Shown one piece after another: positions 7,359 through 16,690 of a stretch of DNA of 64,000 nucleotides (position 1 is its first letter; every line of letters begins with the position of its first letter). The position numbers and the translations under genes were made by a program. The stretch is from UBA5951 sp009936885. GTDB taxonomy: Bacteria > Pseudomonadota > Alphaproteobacteria > Puniceispirillales > Puniceispirillaceae. Under the pieces are notes generated by a model. That model had not been told where the DNA came from. It searched no databases and was given only the letters and a program-made list of their open reading frames with translations. The stretch is from assembly GCA_937996625.1 (NCBI GenBank), contig CALKVA010000002.1:1-64000 (forward strand), written 5' to 3'.

Positions 7359-8366
7359 ATGAACAAAATTTTAACAGGCGCTTTCGTCTCGATTGCAGGC
7401 ATGTTTATTGCCGGCTCAGCAATCGCAGGTGGCCATGACTCTTGCGGTGAAATCACCATAGCAGAGATGGATTGGGCTTCAGCGGAGCTTATAGCTAATA
7501 TTGATAAAATTATTTTAGAGGAAGGTTACGGTTGCTCAGTTGAATTAATTCCAGGCGCGACAATGACCACATTCGCTTCAATGGACACAAAAGGTGTGCC
7601 TGATGTTGCACCTGAATTATGGGCGAATGCCGTTCAAACACCACTTGCAAAGGCTGAGGAAGAAGGACGCCTTTTCATGTTGAACGGTGCACCAATAACT
7701 GGCGCTGGCGAAGGATGGATGATTAGCACAAAAATAATGGAAGAGAACGGACTTAAAACACTTGAAGATGTTCTTGCGCGTCCTGACCTTTTCCCACATC
7801 CAGAAGACCCGTCAAAAGGCGGAATTGTAACTTGTCCGTCAGGATGGGGATGTCAAATTGCTACTGGTCAGCTTTTCAAAGCAAATGATATGGAAGCAAA
7901 AGGTTGGATGCTAGTCGAGTCTGGTTCTTCTGCAGGATTAAACGGTTCAATAGAAAAAGCTATCACACGTAATGAGCCTTGGTTCGGATATTATTGGGGT
8001 CCAACAGTTCTAGCTGCTCAAGGTGGTCTATCACTATTAGACATGGGTGCTTTTGCAGGCAATGACAACTGGGATAACTGTTTGATGGATCCAGAGTGTC
8101 AAGATCCAAAGCCGTCAGGCTGGGTCGTATCCGAAGTGACGTCAGTTGTAGCAGCAAACTTCATTGAAAATGGACCTAAAGCTGGAAAGGCATACATTGA
8201 AAAAAGAAATTTTCCTTCTGATGTAATGATGTCTATGCTGGTCTGGATGAATGAAAACCAAGCTAGTGGTGAAGATGCAGCTTATGAATTCTTATCAAGA
8301 CACCCCGAAGTTTGGACGCAGTGGGTGACCGTACAAGGTGCTAATTTAGTTAAAAGGGCACTTTAA
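7359..8366 (+). CDS. proX: Glycine betaine/proline-type ABC transporter binding protein
   Basis: A 335-residue periplasmic binding protein of the OpuAC/ProX family for quaternary ammonium compatible solutes. The signal peptide ends near SAIA (residue 23). The mature part starts with the family pattern CGEITIAEMDWASAE and has further tryptophans (PELWANAV, EPWFGYYWGP) of the sort that form an aromatic cage for a trimethylammonium group. A strong AGGAGG site precedes the ATG. It is followed by proW and proV. The ligand could be glycine betaine, proline betaine, choline or, in marine bacteria, DMSP; sequence alone does not decide. Confidence 0.85.
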   Translation: MNKILTGAFVSIAGMFIAGSAIAGGHDSCGEITIAEMDWASAELIANIDKIILEEGYGCSVELIPGATMTTFASMDTKGVPDVAPELWANAVQTPLAKAEEEGRLFMLNGAPITGAGEGWMISTKIMEENGLKTLEDVLARPDLFPHPEDPSKGGIVTCPSGWGCQIATGQLFKANDMEAKGWMLVESGSSAGLNGSIEKAITRNEPWFGYYWGPTVLAAQGGLSLLDMGAFAGNDNWDNCLMDPECQDPKPSGWVVSEVTSVVAANFIENGPKAGKAYIEKRNFPSDVMMSMLVWMNENQASGEDAAYEFLSRHPEVWTQWVTVQGANLVKRAL

Positions 8367-8383
8367 ACTTATTAAAACGATAA

Positions 8384-8414
8384 AAATGGGCCATGATTGG
8401 CCCATTTCTTTTTA
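8384..8414 (+). terminator. Intrinsic terminator/attenuator between proX and proW
   Basis: A perfect 10-bp stem, AAATGGGCCA/TGGCCCATTT (8384-8393 and 8398-8407) with a TGAT loop, followed by CTTTTT. It lies between the binding-protein stop and the permease start, and the permease ribosome-binding site comes directly after it. It probably lowers downstream transcription so that proX is made in excess. Confidence 0.8.
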
Positions 8415-8425
8415 GGAGGAAAAAA

Positions 8426-9316
8426 TTGAGCCTGCTTACAGAATTTCCCAAAATGGGCAGAACCGACTTAAGAGACTTCAAGAAAGCTATCGATGAAAGT
8501 TTCAGAGATTTCACTCGGAACTATGGAGAAGCTATTGAAAACTTTTTTGACCCGCTGCTTTATTTCCTCGTTTGGCTAGAAAAATTATTTTTAAATACAC
8601 CTTGGCCAATCATAATGGCCGTTATTGCGTTGTTGGTATATTTCGGCTCAAGAAGTATAAAACTCACAATTGGTGCGATTGTAGCTTTCTTATTGATTGG
8701 TTATCTCGATATGTGGGAAGATACCATGGCAACATTAGCGATTATTTCGGTTGCAACAATTGTTTGCATTAGCGTTGGCATACCGATCGGAATATTGATG
8801 GCTCGCTCAAACAGAACGCAGACTGTGGTAACCCCTATTCTTGATATTATGCAAACAATACCGAGTTTTGTTTATCTTATACCTGTTGTGATGTTACTTG
8901 GTATTGGAAAGGTACCCGGATTATTAGCCGTATGCATATATGCCATTCCACCTATTGTTCGCCTTACCAACCTTGGAATTAGATTGGTTGACAAAGATGT
9001 TATGGAGGCCTCAGAGGCGTTTGGTGCTAGTTACAAACAAAAATTATTAGATGTGCAAATTCCACTCGCGCTTCCCAATATATTTGCAGGTGTAAACCAA
9101 ACCATAATGATGGCTTTGTCGATGGTTGTTATTGCTTCAATGATTGGAGTTAAGGGCTTAGGGGTGCCTGTTCTAAGAGCAATATCAAATCAATATTTGG
9201 CTTTGGGCGTCATGAATGGATTGGCAATTGTCGTATTGGCAATTTTATTTGATAGAGTATCTCAATCCTTTGGCAAAAGATTGCAAGCTCATAGAGAAAG
9301 TGGTCATAATGTCTGA
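8426..9316 (+). CDS. proW: Glycine betaine/proline-type ABC transporter permease
   Basis: A 296-residue inner-membrane permease of the ProW/OpuAB family. I start it at the TTG at 8426, directly after AGGAGGAAAAAA; the open frame upstream to 8393 runs through the terminator hairpin. Membrane segments begin near residue 60. The conserved core is present: GIPIGILMARSN, then TPILDIMQTIPSFVYLIPVV, and the ATPase-contact loop DVMEASEAFGASYKQKLLDV. The C-terminus overlaps proV by 8 bases. Confidence 0.88.
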   Translation: MSLLTEFPKMGRTDLRDFKKAIDESFRDFTRNYGEAIENFFDPLLYFLVWLEKLFLNTPWPIIMAVIALLVYFGSRSIKLTIGAIVAFLLIGYLDMWEDTMATLAIISVATIVCISVGIPIGILMARSNRTQTVVTPILDIMQTIPSFVYLIPVVMLLGIGKVPGLLAVCIYAIPPIVRLTNLGIRLVDKDVMEASEAFGASYKQKLLDVQIPLALPNIFAGVNQTIMMALSMVVIASMIGVKGLGVPVLRAISNQYLALGVMNGLAIVVLAILFDRVSQSFGKRLQAHRESGHNV

Positions 9317-10355
9317 TATAAAGGTATCTATTAATAATCTATATAAAATATTTGGTAGCGATGCCGCATCAATGGTTGATTTGGTGAAAGAGGGGATGTC
9401 GAAGTCAGATTTGCTTGAAAAGCATGGCCATGTACTTGGTTTAGACAATGTTAATATAGATGTAAGAAAACAACAAATTCAAGTCATAATGGGTCTTTCT
9501 GGGTCTGGTAAATCAACCTTAATAAGACATATTAACCGTCTGATTGAGCCGACATCTGGCTCTATTATTGTTGATGGTGATGATATTTTATCAATGTCCC
9601 TAGCCGAGTTGCGTGATTTCAGGCGTAGCAAAGCTAGCATGGTTTTCCAAAAATTTGGATTACTACCGCATCGAAAGGTAATAGATAATGTCGCCTATGG
9701 GCTAAGTATCCAGGGTATAAATAAAGAAGAAGCATTAGCCAGATCTAATAAGTGGATCAAGAGTGTCGGTTTGACTGGTTTTGAAAATCACTATCCATCT
9801 CAGCTTTCTGGGGGAATGCAACAGCGCGTTGGATTAGCGCGTGCTCTTGCAACGGACGCAGATATACTTCTTATGGATGAGGCTTTTTCAGCACTTGACC
9901 CTTTAATCCGATCTGATATGCAGGATGTATTATTATCGCTTCAGGAACAGCTTCATAAAACGATAATATTTATCACGCATGACCTCGATGAGGCGCTAAA
10001 GCTTGGTGACGATATTGCTATTTTAAGAGATGGCGCAGTTATCCAGTCTGGAACGGCTGAAAAAATAATACTCCACCCAGCCGATGATTATGTAACAGAT
10101 TTTATCAAAGATATTAATAAGGCCCGTGTTCTTAAGGTAAGCTCTGTTATGGCAAAAGACGAAAAAATAAAAGGGCCTGAAATTTCGGATAATGTGATTA
10201 TTGAGGATGCCTTGCAAACTGTTTCCCAATCAGGATCAAATGGGGCAATCATTGTTAAGAACGGAAAAAAAGTCGGAACCGTTTCCTTAACTGATATGAT
10301 AATGGCAATTGCACGTTCTACAGAGAATACTGATAGTGATACTGTTTACAGGTAA
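9309..10355 (+). CDS. proV: Glycine betaine/proline-type ABC transporter ATP-binding protein with CBS-like tail
   Basis: A 348-residue ATPase of the ProV/OpuAA type. The ATG at 9309 gives the typical N-terminus (MSDIKVSINNLYKIFG) with the long pre-Walker extension of this family. It shows Walker A GLSGSGKS (residues 61-68), the signature LSGGMQQRVGLARAL, Walker B ILLMDEAFSALDP and the H-loop FITHDLDEA. The C-terminal 80 residues carry a CBS-like segment (VIIEDALQTVSQSG, then GTVSLTDMIMAI); in this family CBS domains sense ionic strength. It overlaps proW by 8 bases. Confidence 0.92.
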   Translation: MSDIKVSINNLYKIFGSDAASMVDLVKEGMSKSDLLEKHGHVLGLDNVNIDVRKQQIQVIMGLSGSGKSTLIRHINRLIEPTSGSIIVDGDDILSMSLAELRDFRRSKASMVFQKFGLLPHRKVIDNVAYGLSIQGINKEEALARSNKWIKSVGLTGFENHYPSQLSGGMQQRVGLARALATDADILLMDEAFSALDPLIRSDMQDVLLSLQEQLHKTIIFITHDLDEALKLGDDIAILRDGAVIQSGTAEKIILHPADDYVTDFIKDINKARVLKVSSVMAKDEKIKGPEISDNVIIEDALQTVSQSGSNGAIIVKNGKKVGTVSLTDMIMAIARSTENTDSDTVYR

Positions 10356-10438
10356 TTTTTGTTTTATATGCAGGTTAAACAAATATTTTTTAAATTTAGG
10401 CCATTGGCTCTTACACCTCATCTAAGGATACAACATTA

Positions 10439-11731
10439 GTGAGCAAAACAGCTATTGTTATACATCCAGAGGTGCGAATTCTTCCAACCTCTCGAAACTC
10501 AGATGCTTTATTGAATGAAGCGTGCGGTCTTGCCGAAGCGATTAAGCTTGAAGTAATCCACCGTGAGGTCGTAAAACTCTTCTCCCCTAAGGCTGGAACA
10601 TACTTTGGGGCTGGATTTCTGGAGTTATTAATTGAGCGAATTGAGCTTGAGGATCCACATCCTGTTATAATTTTCGATTGCTCATTAAGTCCTGTTCAGC
10701 ACCGTAATTTGGAAGAAATGCTTGGCTGTAAGGCAATTGATAGAACCGCATTAATTTTAGAAATTTTTGGCGCTAGAGCAAACACCCATGCAGGAAGACT
10801 TCAAGTAGAGCTGGCCTCCCTTACGTTTCAGCGCTCGCGTTTGGTTCGAAGTTGGACACATCTTGAAAGACAAAGAGGCGGAAGTGGCTTTCTTGGTGGC
10901 CCTGGTGAGAGACAGATAGAACTCGACCGCCGCATGCTATTAGAGCGCGTGGTTAAAATTAAAGAAGAGCTTAAGGAAGTTGAGAGAACAAGACAAATCC
11001 AACGCAAAAACAGAAATCGAACAGAAACTCCAACAATAGCTCTTGTAGGGTATACTAATGCAGGTAAATCTACTTTGTTCAATGCATTAACCGCTTCGAA
11101 TGTCATGGCTAAGGATATGTTATTTGCAACCCTTGACCCTACCTTACGCATGGCCGAGCTTCCAACTGGTCAAAAAATAATTCTAGCTGATACGGTAGGG
11201 TTTATAAGCGAGCTTCCAACAGAATTAGTCGAGGCATTTAAAAGCACTTTAGAAGAGGTAACACAGGCTGATTTCTTATTACATGTGCATGATGCATCCT
11301 CGCCATTTCTGGAAGAAGAAGCAGAGGATGTGAATAAAATACTTGGTGATCTTGGGTTAGATGGGGATGAGCTTTCTCAAAAGGTAATTCACGTGCTTAA
11401 CAAATCAGACCTAATTCCATCTAACAAACAACAAGAATTAGAACATATGTTTCCAAATGGGGCATTTTTGTCGGCGCTCTCTCACTCAAATTTTCAAAGC
11501 TTAGTTAGTTTAATTGAGGAAGCTATAAACATAGATTCTGCTGTTTATAGCTTTCATATTTCTTCTCGTTTTGGTGACGCTCGCGCTTACTTGCATCAGA
11601 ATGGAATTGTGCTTCATTCATGCTTTAATGATGATGGGTTTGAGAGCTTAACGGTAAGGCTGTCTGATGCTTACTATCAACGTTTTACTACCCGTTGGAC
11701 AGAATATGATATCCCAGAAAAAGGTATCTAA
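10439..11731 (+). CDS. hflX: Ribosome-associated GTPase HflX
   Basis: A 430-residue GTPase that binds the large ribosomal subunit and helps split stalled ribosomes. The N-terminal HflX domain has the Gly-rich linker GGSGFLGGPGERQIELDRR (about residues 145-165), followed by a coiled-coil stretch. The G domain has G1 GYTNAGKS (residues 203-210), G3 DTVGF and G4 NKSD. The start is GTG at 10439. In alphaproteobacteria hflX usually follows hfq. Here hfq is about 14 kb away on the other strand, so the pair has been separated. Confidence 0.95.
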   Translation: MSKTAIVIHPEVRILPTSRNSDALLNEACGLAEAIKLEVIHREVVKLFSPKAGTYFGAGFLELLIERIELEDPHPVIIFDCSLSPVQHRNLEEMLGCKAIDRTALILEIFGARANTHAGRLQVELASLTFQRSRLVRSWTHLERQRGGSGFLGGPGERQIELDRRMLLERVVKIKEELKEVERTRQIQRKNRNRTETPTIALVGYTNAGKSTLFNALTASNVMAKDMLFATLDPTLRMAELPTGQKIILADTVGFISELPTELVEAFKSTLEEVTQADFLLHVHDASSPFLEEEAEDVNKILGDLGLDGDELSQKVIHVLNKSDLIPSNKQQELEHMFPNGAFLSALSHSNFQSLVSLIEEAINIDSAVYSFHISSRFGDARAYLHQNGIVLHSCFNDDGFESLTVRLSDAYYQRFTTRWTEYDIPEKGI

Positions 11732-11826
11732 AAATCAAGTTAAACTAGTCCAATAGCCCCTTCTAAACGAATAAGAAGTACGGACATAATATCATTTTTA
11801 ACTGATAAATTTAGGGCAGTATTTTT

Positions 11827-13251
11827 ATGAAAACAATAATGTGGTTCCGTCAGGATCTAAGACTAGCCGACAACCCTGCTCTAATTGAAGCGGTGAATAG
11901 CGGTGAGATTATTCCAGTTTATATTCTAGACGACCATAATTCAGGCTCTCAGAAAATGGGCGCTGCAAGTAGGCTCTGGCTACACCACTCATTAGAATCG
12001 CTAGGTAAGTCCTTAAACGGGAATTTGAAATTTTTTAAGGGACCTGCGGATAAAATTCTGCCTGAATTAATTCTCCAAACAAACGCAGATAAAATCGTAT
12101 GGAACAGATGTTATGAGCCTTGGCGAATGACACGTGATATATCAATTAAACAACATATCAAAGAATTAGGTGTTGAGGTAAAAAGTTTTGCAGGGTCGCT
12201 TTTGTGGGAGCCGCATCAAATACAAAAATCCGATGGCACTCATTACCGCGTATTCACACCCTTCTACCGCAGGGGGTGTCTTGCTGCCACGCCGCCAAGA
12301 AAACCGCTTGCAGCCCCAACTGATATTAAATATTCACAGCAAATTATAAAATCCAAAAATTGCACGCTACCTGAACTTGAATTATTGCCTATGCATAAAT
12401 GGTCTCGCTCGATACTTAACGAGTGGAAGATAGGCGAGCAAGATGCTGCCCAAACGCTTACTGAATTTCTTGAGAATGGGATTTCAAGCTACAAAACAGG
12501 CAGAAACATTCCCTCGCAAAAGTCGGTTTCTAGATTATCGCCAAGATTGCATTTTGGTGAATTATCACCAAATCAGGTCTGGTACGCGTCTCAAGACGTA
12601 ATTGAGCCAGGAGATTCTAATTTAGATAGCTTTCTTTCTGAATTGGGCTGGCGTGAATTTGCCCATCATTTAAACGTTCATCACCAAACACTTGCAAATG
12701 AGAATCTAAACCCAAAATTCAATTCATTTGCTTGGAAAATGACACCAGATAGTCTTAAAGCATGGCAAACAGGCATGACAGGCTATCCAATTGTAGATGC
12801 TGGTATGAGAGAGCTATATCAAACAGGCTACATGCACAACCGGCTGCGGATGATTGTTGGCTCTTTTCTTGTCAAAAATCTTCTACAGCATTGGCACCAT
12901 GGACGAGATTGGTTTCATGATTGTTTGGTGGATGCAGATTTGTGTGTTAATTCAGCAAGCTGGCAATGGATTGCTGGGTGCGGTGCAGATGCTGCACCCT
13001 ATTTCCGAATTTTCAATCCGATCACACAAGGTGAGAAATTTGATGCCGATGGGGCCTATACACGCAAATGGGTGCCAGAATTAGCAGAGCTACCTAAAAA
13101 ATACCTTTATTGTCCATGGCAAGCACCCACTGAGATATTAGAAGAAAGCGGTGTTCAACTTGGCAACTCTTATCCGATGCCTATCGTAGACCTTAAAGCC
13201 TCAAGAGAAATGGCCCTTGAAGCTTTCTCAAAGTTACCAAAGTCAGCCTGA
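11827..13251 (+). CDS. phrB: Deoxyribodipyrimidine photolyase, class I CPD type
   Basis: A 474-residue light-driven DNA repair enzyme that splits cyclobutane pyrimidine dimers. The N-terminal Rossmann-like antenna domain begins MWFRQDLRLADNPAL. The C-terminal FAD-binding domain has GWREFAHHLNVHH, GYPIVDAGMRELYQTGYMHN and the motif WHHGRDWFHDCLVDADLCVN, then YFRIFNPITQGEKFD. The length matches class I enzymes. Its stop overlaps the start of the next photolyase-family gene by one base, so the two form a transcription unit. Confidence 0.95.
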   Translation: MKTIMWFRQDLRLADNPALIEAVNSGEIIPVYILDDHNSGSQKMGAASRLWLHHSLESLGKSLNGNLKFFKGPADKILPELILQTNADKIVWNRCYEPWRMTRDISIKQHIKELGVEVKSFAGSLLWEPHQIQKSDGTHYRVFTPFYRRGCLAATPPRKPLAAPTDIKYSQQIIKSKNCTLPELELLPMHKWSRSILNEWKIGEQDAAQTLTEFLENGISSYKTGRNIPSQKSVSRLSPRLHFGELSPNQVWYASQDVIEPGDSNLDSFLSELGWREFAHHLNVHHQTLANENLNPKFNSFAWKMTPDSLKAWQTGMTGYPIVDAGMRELYQTGYMHNRLRMIVGSFLVKNLLQHWHHGRDWFHDCLVDADLCVNSASWQWIAGCGADAAPYFRIFNPITQGEKFDADGAYTRKWVPELAELPKKYLYCPWQAPTEILEESGVQLGNSYPMPIVDLKASREMALEAFSKLPKSA

Positions 13252-14777
13252 TGAGAACAGTTAGATTAATATTAGGCGACCAGTTAGATCTTGGTATTGC
13301 ATCTCTTGCAGATATTGACCCAGAAAATGATCTGATTTTAATGGCAGAGCTAAAAACAGAGGTAACCTATGTAAAACATCATAAGAAAAAAATTGCGTTT
13401 ATCTTTTCTGCCATGCGTCATTTTGCAGAAGAATGTCGCCTAAAAGGATGGAATATTTGTTATATTGATTATAAAAACCCTGATAATAAAGGTGACTTTA
13501 TATCACAATTACAATCAGTTATAGATAAATTCTCCCCTGACGCATTATGTATGGTGGAAGCTGCGGAATTCAGGTTAAGGCAAATATTTACTGAGTTTCA
13601 ATTAGAGACATCCCTGCCTTTTGAAATTAGAAAAGATACACGGTTTTTTTCTTCTGAAGAACGGTTTCGGAATTGGGCGGATAGTAGAACCCAATTAAGA
13701 ATGGAATATTTCTATCGCGAATTAAGACGGGAAACTAACGTGTTAATGAATGAAGATGGAACCCCTATAGGGGGAAAGTGGAATTATGATTCTGAGAACA
13801 GAGTTTCTCCAGATGCTAAAAAACATATACCCTCCCCTACTAAAATAAAACCAGATGAAATAACAAAAAAAGTGATAGCGCTTGTTGGAAGTCGTTTCTC
13901 AGACCATTTTGGAAGTTTAGATAGCTTTCATTATGCTGTAACAAGAAAAGATGCGCTGCTCATTCTAGATAAGTTTATTGAAGAACGCTTGATAAATTTT
14001 GGCACCTTTCAGGATGCAATGTTAGTAGATGAAGCATGGATGTACCACTCCCACATTGGTTTGTATCTAAATATTGGCCTACTTAGCCCAAAAGAAGTGG
14101 TATTACGAGCAGAGCAGGCCTTTTATGAAGATAATATGCCCTTAAACTCCGTCGAGGGATTTATTCGTCAAATACTTGGATGGCGGGAATATGTAAGAGG
14201 CTTGTACTGGTATAAAATGCCTCAATATGCGGATATGAATTATCTTGAGTTAACAGCGCCCCTTCCCAATTTTTATTGGTCAGCACAAACAGATTTAAAA
14301 TGCGTATCACAATCAGTTGCCCAAACGCGTGACCATGCCTATGCGCATCACATACAGCGTTTGATGGTATTAGGGAACTATGCGCTATTAACGGGGGTTT
14401 CTCCAGAACAGTTAAATAACTGGTTTTTGAGTGTTTATGTAGATGCGTATGAGTGGGTTGAACTTCCTAATGTAAGCGGAATGGTATTATTTGCAGATGG
14501 CGGAATCTTGGCAAGCAAGCCTTATGTTTCTGGCGGTGCCTATATCGATAGAATGTCCAATTATTGTGGCTCATGTAAATATAATGTGAAGAAAAAAATA
14601 GGCGAGGATGCTTGCCCCTTCAATTATTTATATTGGAATTTTTTGATGTTGCATGAGGATAAGCTCAAAACTAACCCTCGTATGGGTATGATGTATCGAA
14701 CTCTATCGAAAATGAGCGATGAAAACAGAGACCAAATTCAAAAAGATTCACAAATCTGGCTTAACGCGGATCAGTAA
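13251..14777 (+). CDS. FeS-type bacterial cryptochrome/photolyase
   Basis: A 508-residue protein of the FeS-BCP (CryB/PhrB-like) family. Members bind FAD, a lumazine-type antenna and a [4Fe-4S] cluster; some repair (6-4) photoproducts and others act as light sensors. The N-terminus (LRLILGDQLD type: RTVRLILGDQLDLGI) is diagnostic. Four cysteines stand at the expected cluster positions: Cys351, Cys439, Cys442 (CGSC) and Cys455 (DACPFNYLYW). The FAD region includes GWREYVRGLYW and NWFLSVYVDAYEWVELPNV. It overlaps phrB by one base. With class I photolyase it would cover both major UV lesions; repair against signalling is not decided by the sequence. Confidence 0.9.
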   Translation: MRTVRLILGDQLDLGIASLADIDPENDLILMAELKTEVTYVKHHKKKIAFIFSAMRHFAEECRLKGWNICYIDYKNPDNKGDFISQLQSVIDKFSPDALCMVEAAEFRLRQIFTEFQLETSLPFEIRKDTRFFSSEERFRNWADSRTQLRMEYFYRELRRETNVLMNEDGTPIGGKWNYDSENRVSPDAKKHIPSPTKIKPDEITKKVIALVGSRFSDHFGSLDSFHYAVTRKDALLILDKFIEERLINFGTFQDAMLVDEAWMYHSHIGLYLNIGLLSPKEVVLRAEQAFYEDNMPLNSVEGFIRQILGWREYVRGLYWYKMPQYADMNYLELTAPLPNFYWSAQTDLKCVSQSVAQTRDHAYAHHIQRLMVLGNYALLTGVSPEQLNNWFLSVYVDAYEWVELPNVSGMVLFADGGILASKPYVSGGAYIDRMSNYCGSCKYNVKKKIGEDACPFNYLYWNFLMLHEDKLKTNPRMGMMYRTLSKMSDENRDQIQKDSQIWLNADQ

Positions 14778-14807
14778 AGTATATAAACTTCGATAATATG
14801 ATGCGTC

Positions 14808-15452
14808 CTAGAATTCTGTCTCTATGCCTGTTTTTTTCCAGATTGGCATCTTTTGCATTACTTGCATAAAAAGATAAGATTCCAAAAACTGAGATAGGCT
14901 TTTATGTAAATTTGGCAATTTTTGAGAATCAAACCAGTCAGGGTCTGCTATTCTAAACTGGCGGATAAAAGGCAGGCAAATATAATCAAAGATTCCAATA
15001 GTTTTGCCAGATAAGTAAGGCATTTCTGAGAGCTTAACTTCTATATTTTCTATCCATAACATAGCCAAATCACGATGAAAGTTCTTGTCTTTCGGCTCAA
15101 AACGAGCCGCATATTTATATCTGTCCAAATGACGTTTGAAATCATCATCTAACGATTCTAAGAATTGCGCACTCGCAGCTTTATCCGCATTCCATGAACC
15201 CAAAATATTATGGGGGTCGCTGACCGAAAGTGCCCAGAGTATAATATCCATAGATTGCTCAAGAATTTGGTCTGGTAAAATAAGCACTGGGACGGTTGCT
15301 TTTGGAGACGCCTGAAGCAATTCCTTTGGTTTATCTTTCAATTCAATTTCGCGCAACCTAACCGTCACATTACATGTTTTTAATATTAGCCGTGCTCTCA
15401 TTGCAAAAGGGCATCTTCGAAAAGAATATAAAATGGGTTGCGTTTCAGCCAT
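14808..15452 (-). CDS. Glutathione S-transferase family protein
   Basis: A 214-residue cytosolic protein. The ATG at 15452 gives MAETQPILYSFRRCPFAMRA, a typical thioredoxin-fold start with the potential active-site cysteine at residue 14. The cis-proline segment ATVPVLI comes next, then the ILEQSMDIILW segment that contacts glutathione's gamma-glutamyl group. The all-helical C-terminal domain ends with the FDYICLPFIRQF segment, where IFDYICLPF corresponds to the conserved N-cap region. The start overlaps the stop of the HugZ-like gene upstream by 8 bases, so the two are coupled. The substrate is unknown. Confidence 0.85.
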   Translation of the reverse strand: MAETQPILYSFRRCPFAMRARLILKTCNVTVRLREIELKDKPKELLQASPKATVPVLILPDQILEQSMDIILWALSVSDPHNILGSWNADKAASAQFLESLDDDFKRHLDRYKYAARFEPKDKNFHRDLAMLWIENIEVKLSEMPYLSGKTIGIFDYICLPFIRQFRIADPDWFDSQKLPNLHKSLSQFLESYLFMQVMQKMPIWKKTGIETEF

Positions 15453-15954
15453 TAGATGAAAGTCTGCTCTCAAGTCTAAAATCATTACCTATGACGTTAA
15501 ATGCCGACCCAAATCCGGTTACAATAACACCCTTCTTTGGATTAATAGCAAATAAATGAAAATCAGAAAATTCACGTATTACGGTCATGACAGGCCCATG
15601 GTGACTTGCAATCTCATCACAGAGCGTATTAAATTCTGCCCCGCCTCTTTTTATCTCACTCACTTCTGCGGTAAATTTCAATCGAATACGCGCCCATATA
15701 TTTGTGGCTACTATTTCATCCTCAATAATACTAAATAACACAGGTCGTTTATCTAGCATAAAGCGAACATGCCCTCCAAGTTCGCTTACATATATATAAA
15801 ACACGTTATTTCTTCTTATATAAGGTGCAACACCCCATTCAATATTATCGCCGCTATCAGAACTGGTAGATATTTGGAGCGTTCTTACCTGCTGTAATAA
15901 TGCATCTCTCTTTGCGGTTACAAGGCTCAATGCTTTTTCATCATCCAAAGCCAA
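15445..15954 (-). CDS. HugZ-like heme-utilisation/FMN-binding split-barrel protein
   Basis: A 169-residue protein of the pyridoxamine 5'-phosphate oxidase-like split-barrel fold. The order of segments fits the HugZ family: APYIRRNNVFYIYVSELGGH, then an ARIRLKFTAEVSEI strand, and near the C-terminus FAINPKKGVIVTGFGSAFNV, which matches the family's GGFGRA-type motif. HugZ proteins bind and in some cases degrade heme to release iron. The GSAF sequence in place of GRA means the activity is not assured. It is coupled to the GST gene and divergent from the DsbA-like gene. Confidence 0.7.
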   Translation of the reverse strand: MALDDEKALSLVTAKRDALLQQVRTLQISTSSDSGDNIEWGVAPYIRRNNVFYIYVSELGGHVRFMLDKRPVLFSIIEDEIVATNIWARIRLKFTAEVSEIKRGGAEFNTLCDEIASHHGPVMTVIREFSDFHLFAINPKKGVIVTGFGSAFNVIGNDFRLESRLSSNG

Positions 15955-16069
15955 TTTTATTCTCCCCTAAAAAAGGTAAATACTAACATAGCAGAGTTAT
16001 GTGCCATTGTTTTAGCATTAAAACTAACATAGATTAAATAGGTAATAGAAAACCTGCTCAAGCCGCGAT

Positions 16070-16690
16070 ATGAAACCCAAACTTAAGATAGAAATATTTG
16101 CGGATATTATATGCCCATGGTGCTATATTGGTAAAAAGCGCCTTGAAAATGCATTATCTGAGCGCCCTGACATAGAGGTTACCATTGAATGGAAAGGGTT
16201 TTTATTAAACCCCTCAATACCGCAATATGGCATTGATAGAAAACAATATTTATTAACCAAGTTTGGACATGCTGCATCATCTGTTTATAGCAGAATAGAA
16301 CAAGCTGGAAAATTATCAGGCATTGATTTTGATTTTGATGCAATCGAGAGAACACCGGACTCTCGCTCAGTTCACGAATTAATTATTGCAGCTGGAAGCG
16401 AAGGCTACAGGTTAAGCGAGATGTTTTATCAAGCCTATTTCTTAGATGGTAAAGATATAAGCAATTCTGACATCCAAGAAGAAATACTAGAAAGCTCAAA
16501 CCTTTCCCAAATTTCTGATCTTAAAAAAATCACTGAAGCGAAAAAATTATTGGCATTAGACTTTTCCCAAGCAAACTATTTAGGAATTGATGGCGTTCCG
16601 TTTTTTGTCTTTAACAGCCAGATTTCACTTGCTGGAGCACATCCAGAACATATATTGCTTACTGCAATCGATACGGCGGTTACCAACTAG
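16070..16690 (+). CDS. DsbA-family (FrnE-like) thiol oxidoreductase
   Basis: A 206-residue protein without a signal peptide, so probably cytoplasmic. The active-site CPWC (Cys15, Cys18) follows the first strand (IEIFADIICPWCYIGKKRL), as in FrnE/polyketide-type DsbA relatives and 2-hydroxychromene-2-carboxylate isomerase relatives. The cis-proline loop GIDGVPFFVFN and the final GAHPEHILLTAI segment complete the fold. FrnE proteins act in disulfide exchange under oxidative stress. Its 3' end overlaps mfd, which runs the other way, by 4 bases. Confidence 0.85.
   Translation: MKPKLKIEIFADIICPWCYIGKKRLENALSERPDIEVTIEWKGFLLNPSIPQYGIDRKQYLLTKFGHAASSVYSRIEQAGKLSGIDFDFDAIERTPDSRSVHELIIAAGSEGYRLSEMFYQAYFLDGKDISNSDIQEEILESSNLSQISDLKKITEAKKLLALDFSQANYLGIDGVPFFVFNSQISLAGAHPEHILLTAIDTAVTN

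Noticed and set aside
14778..14807. A bidirectional terminator between the convergent photolyase-family and GST genes
   Set aside because: No stem of useful length with flanking A/T runs is visible in the 30-base gap.
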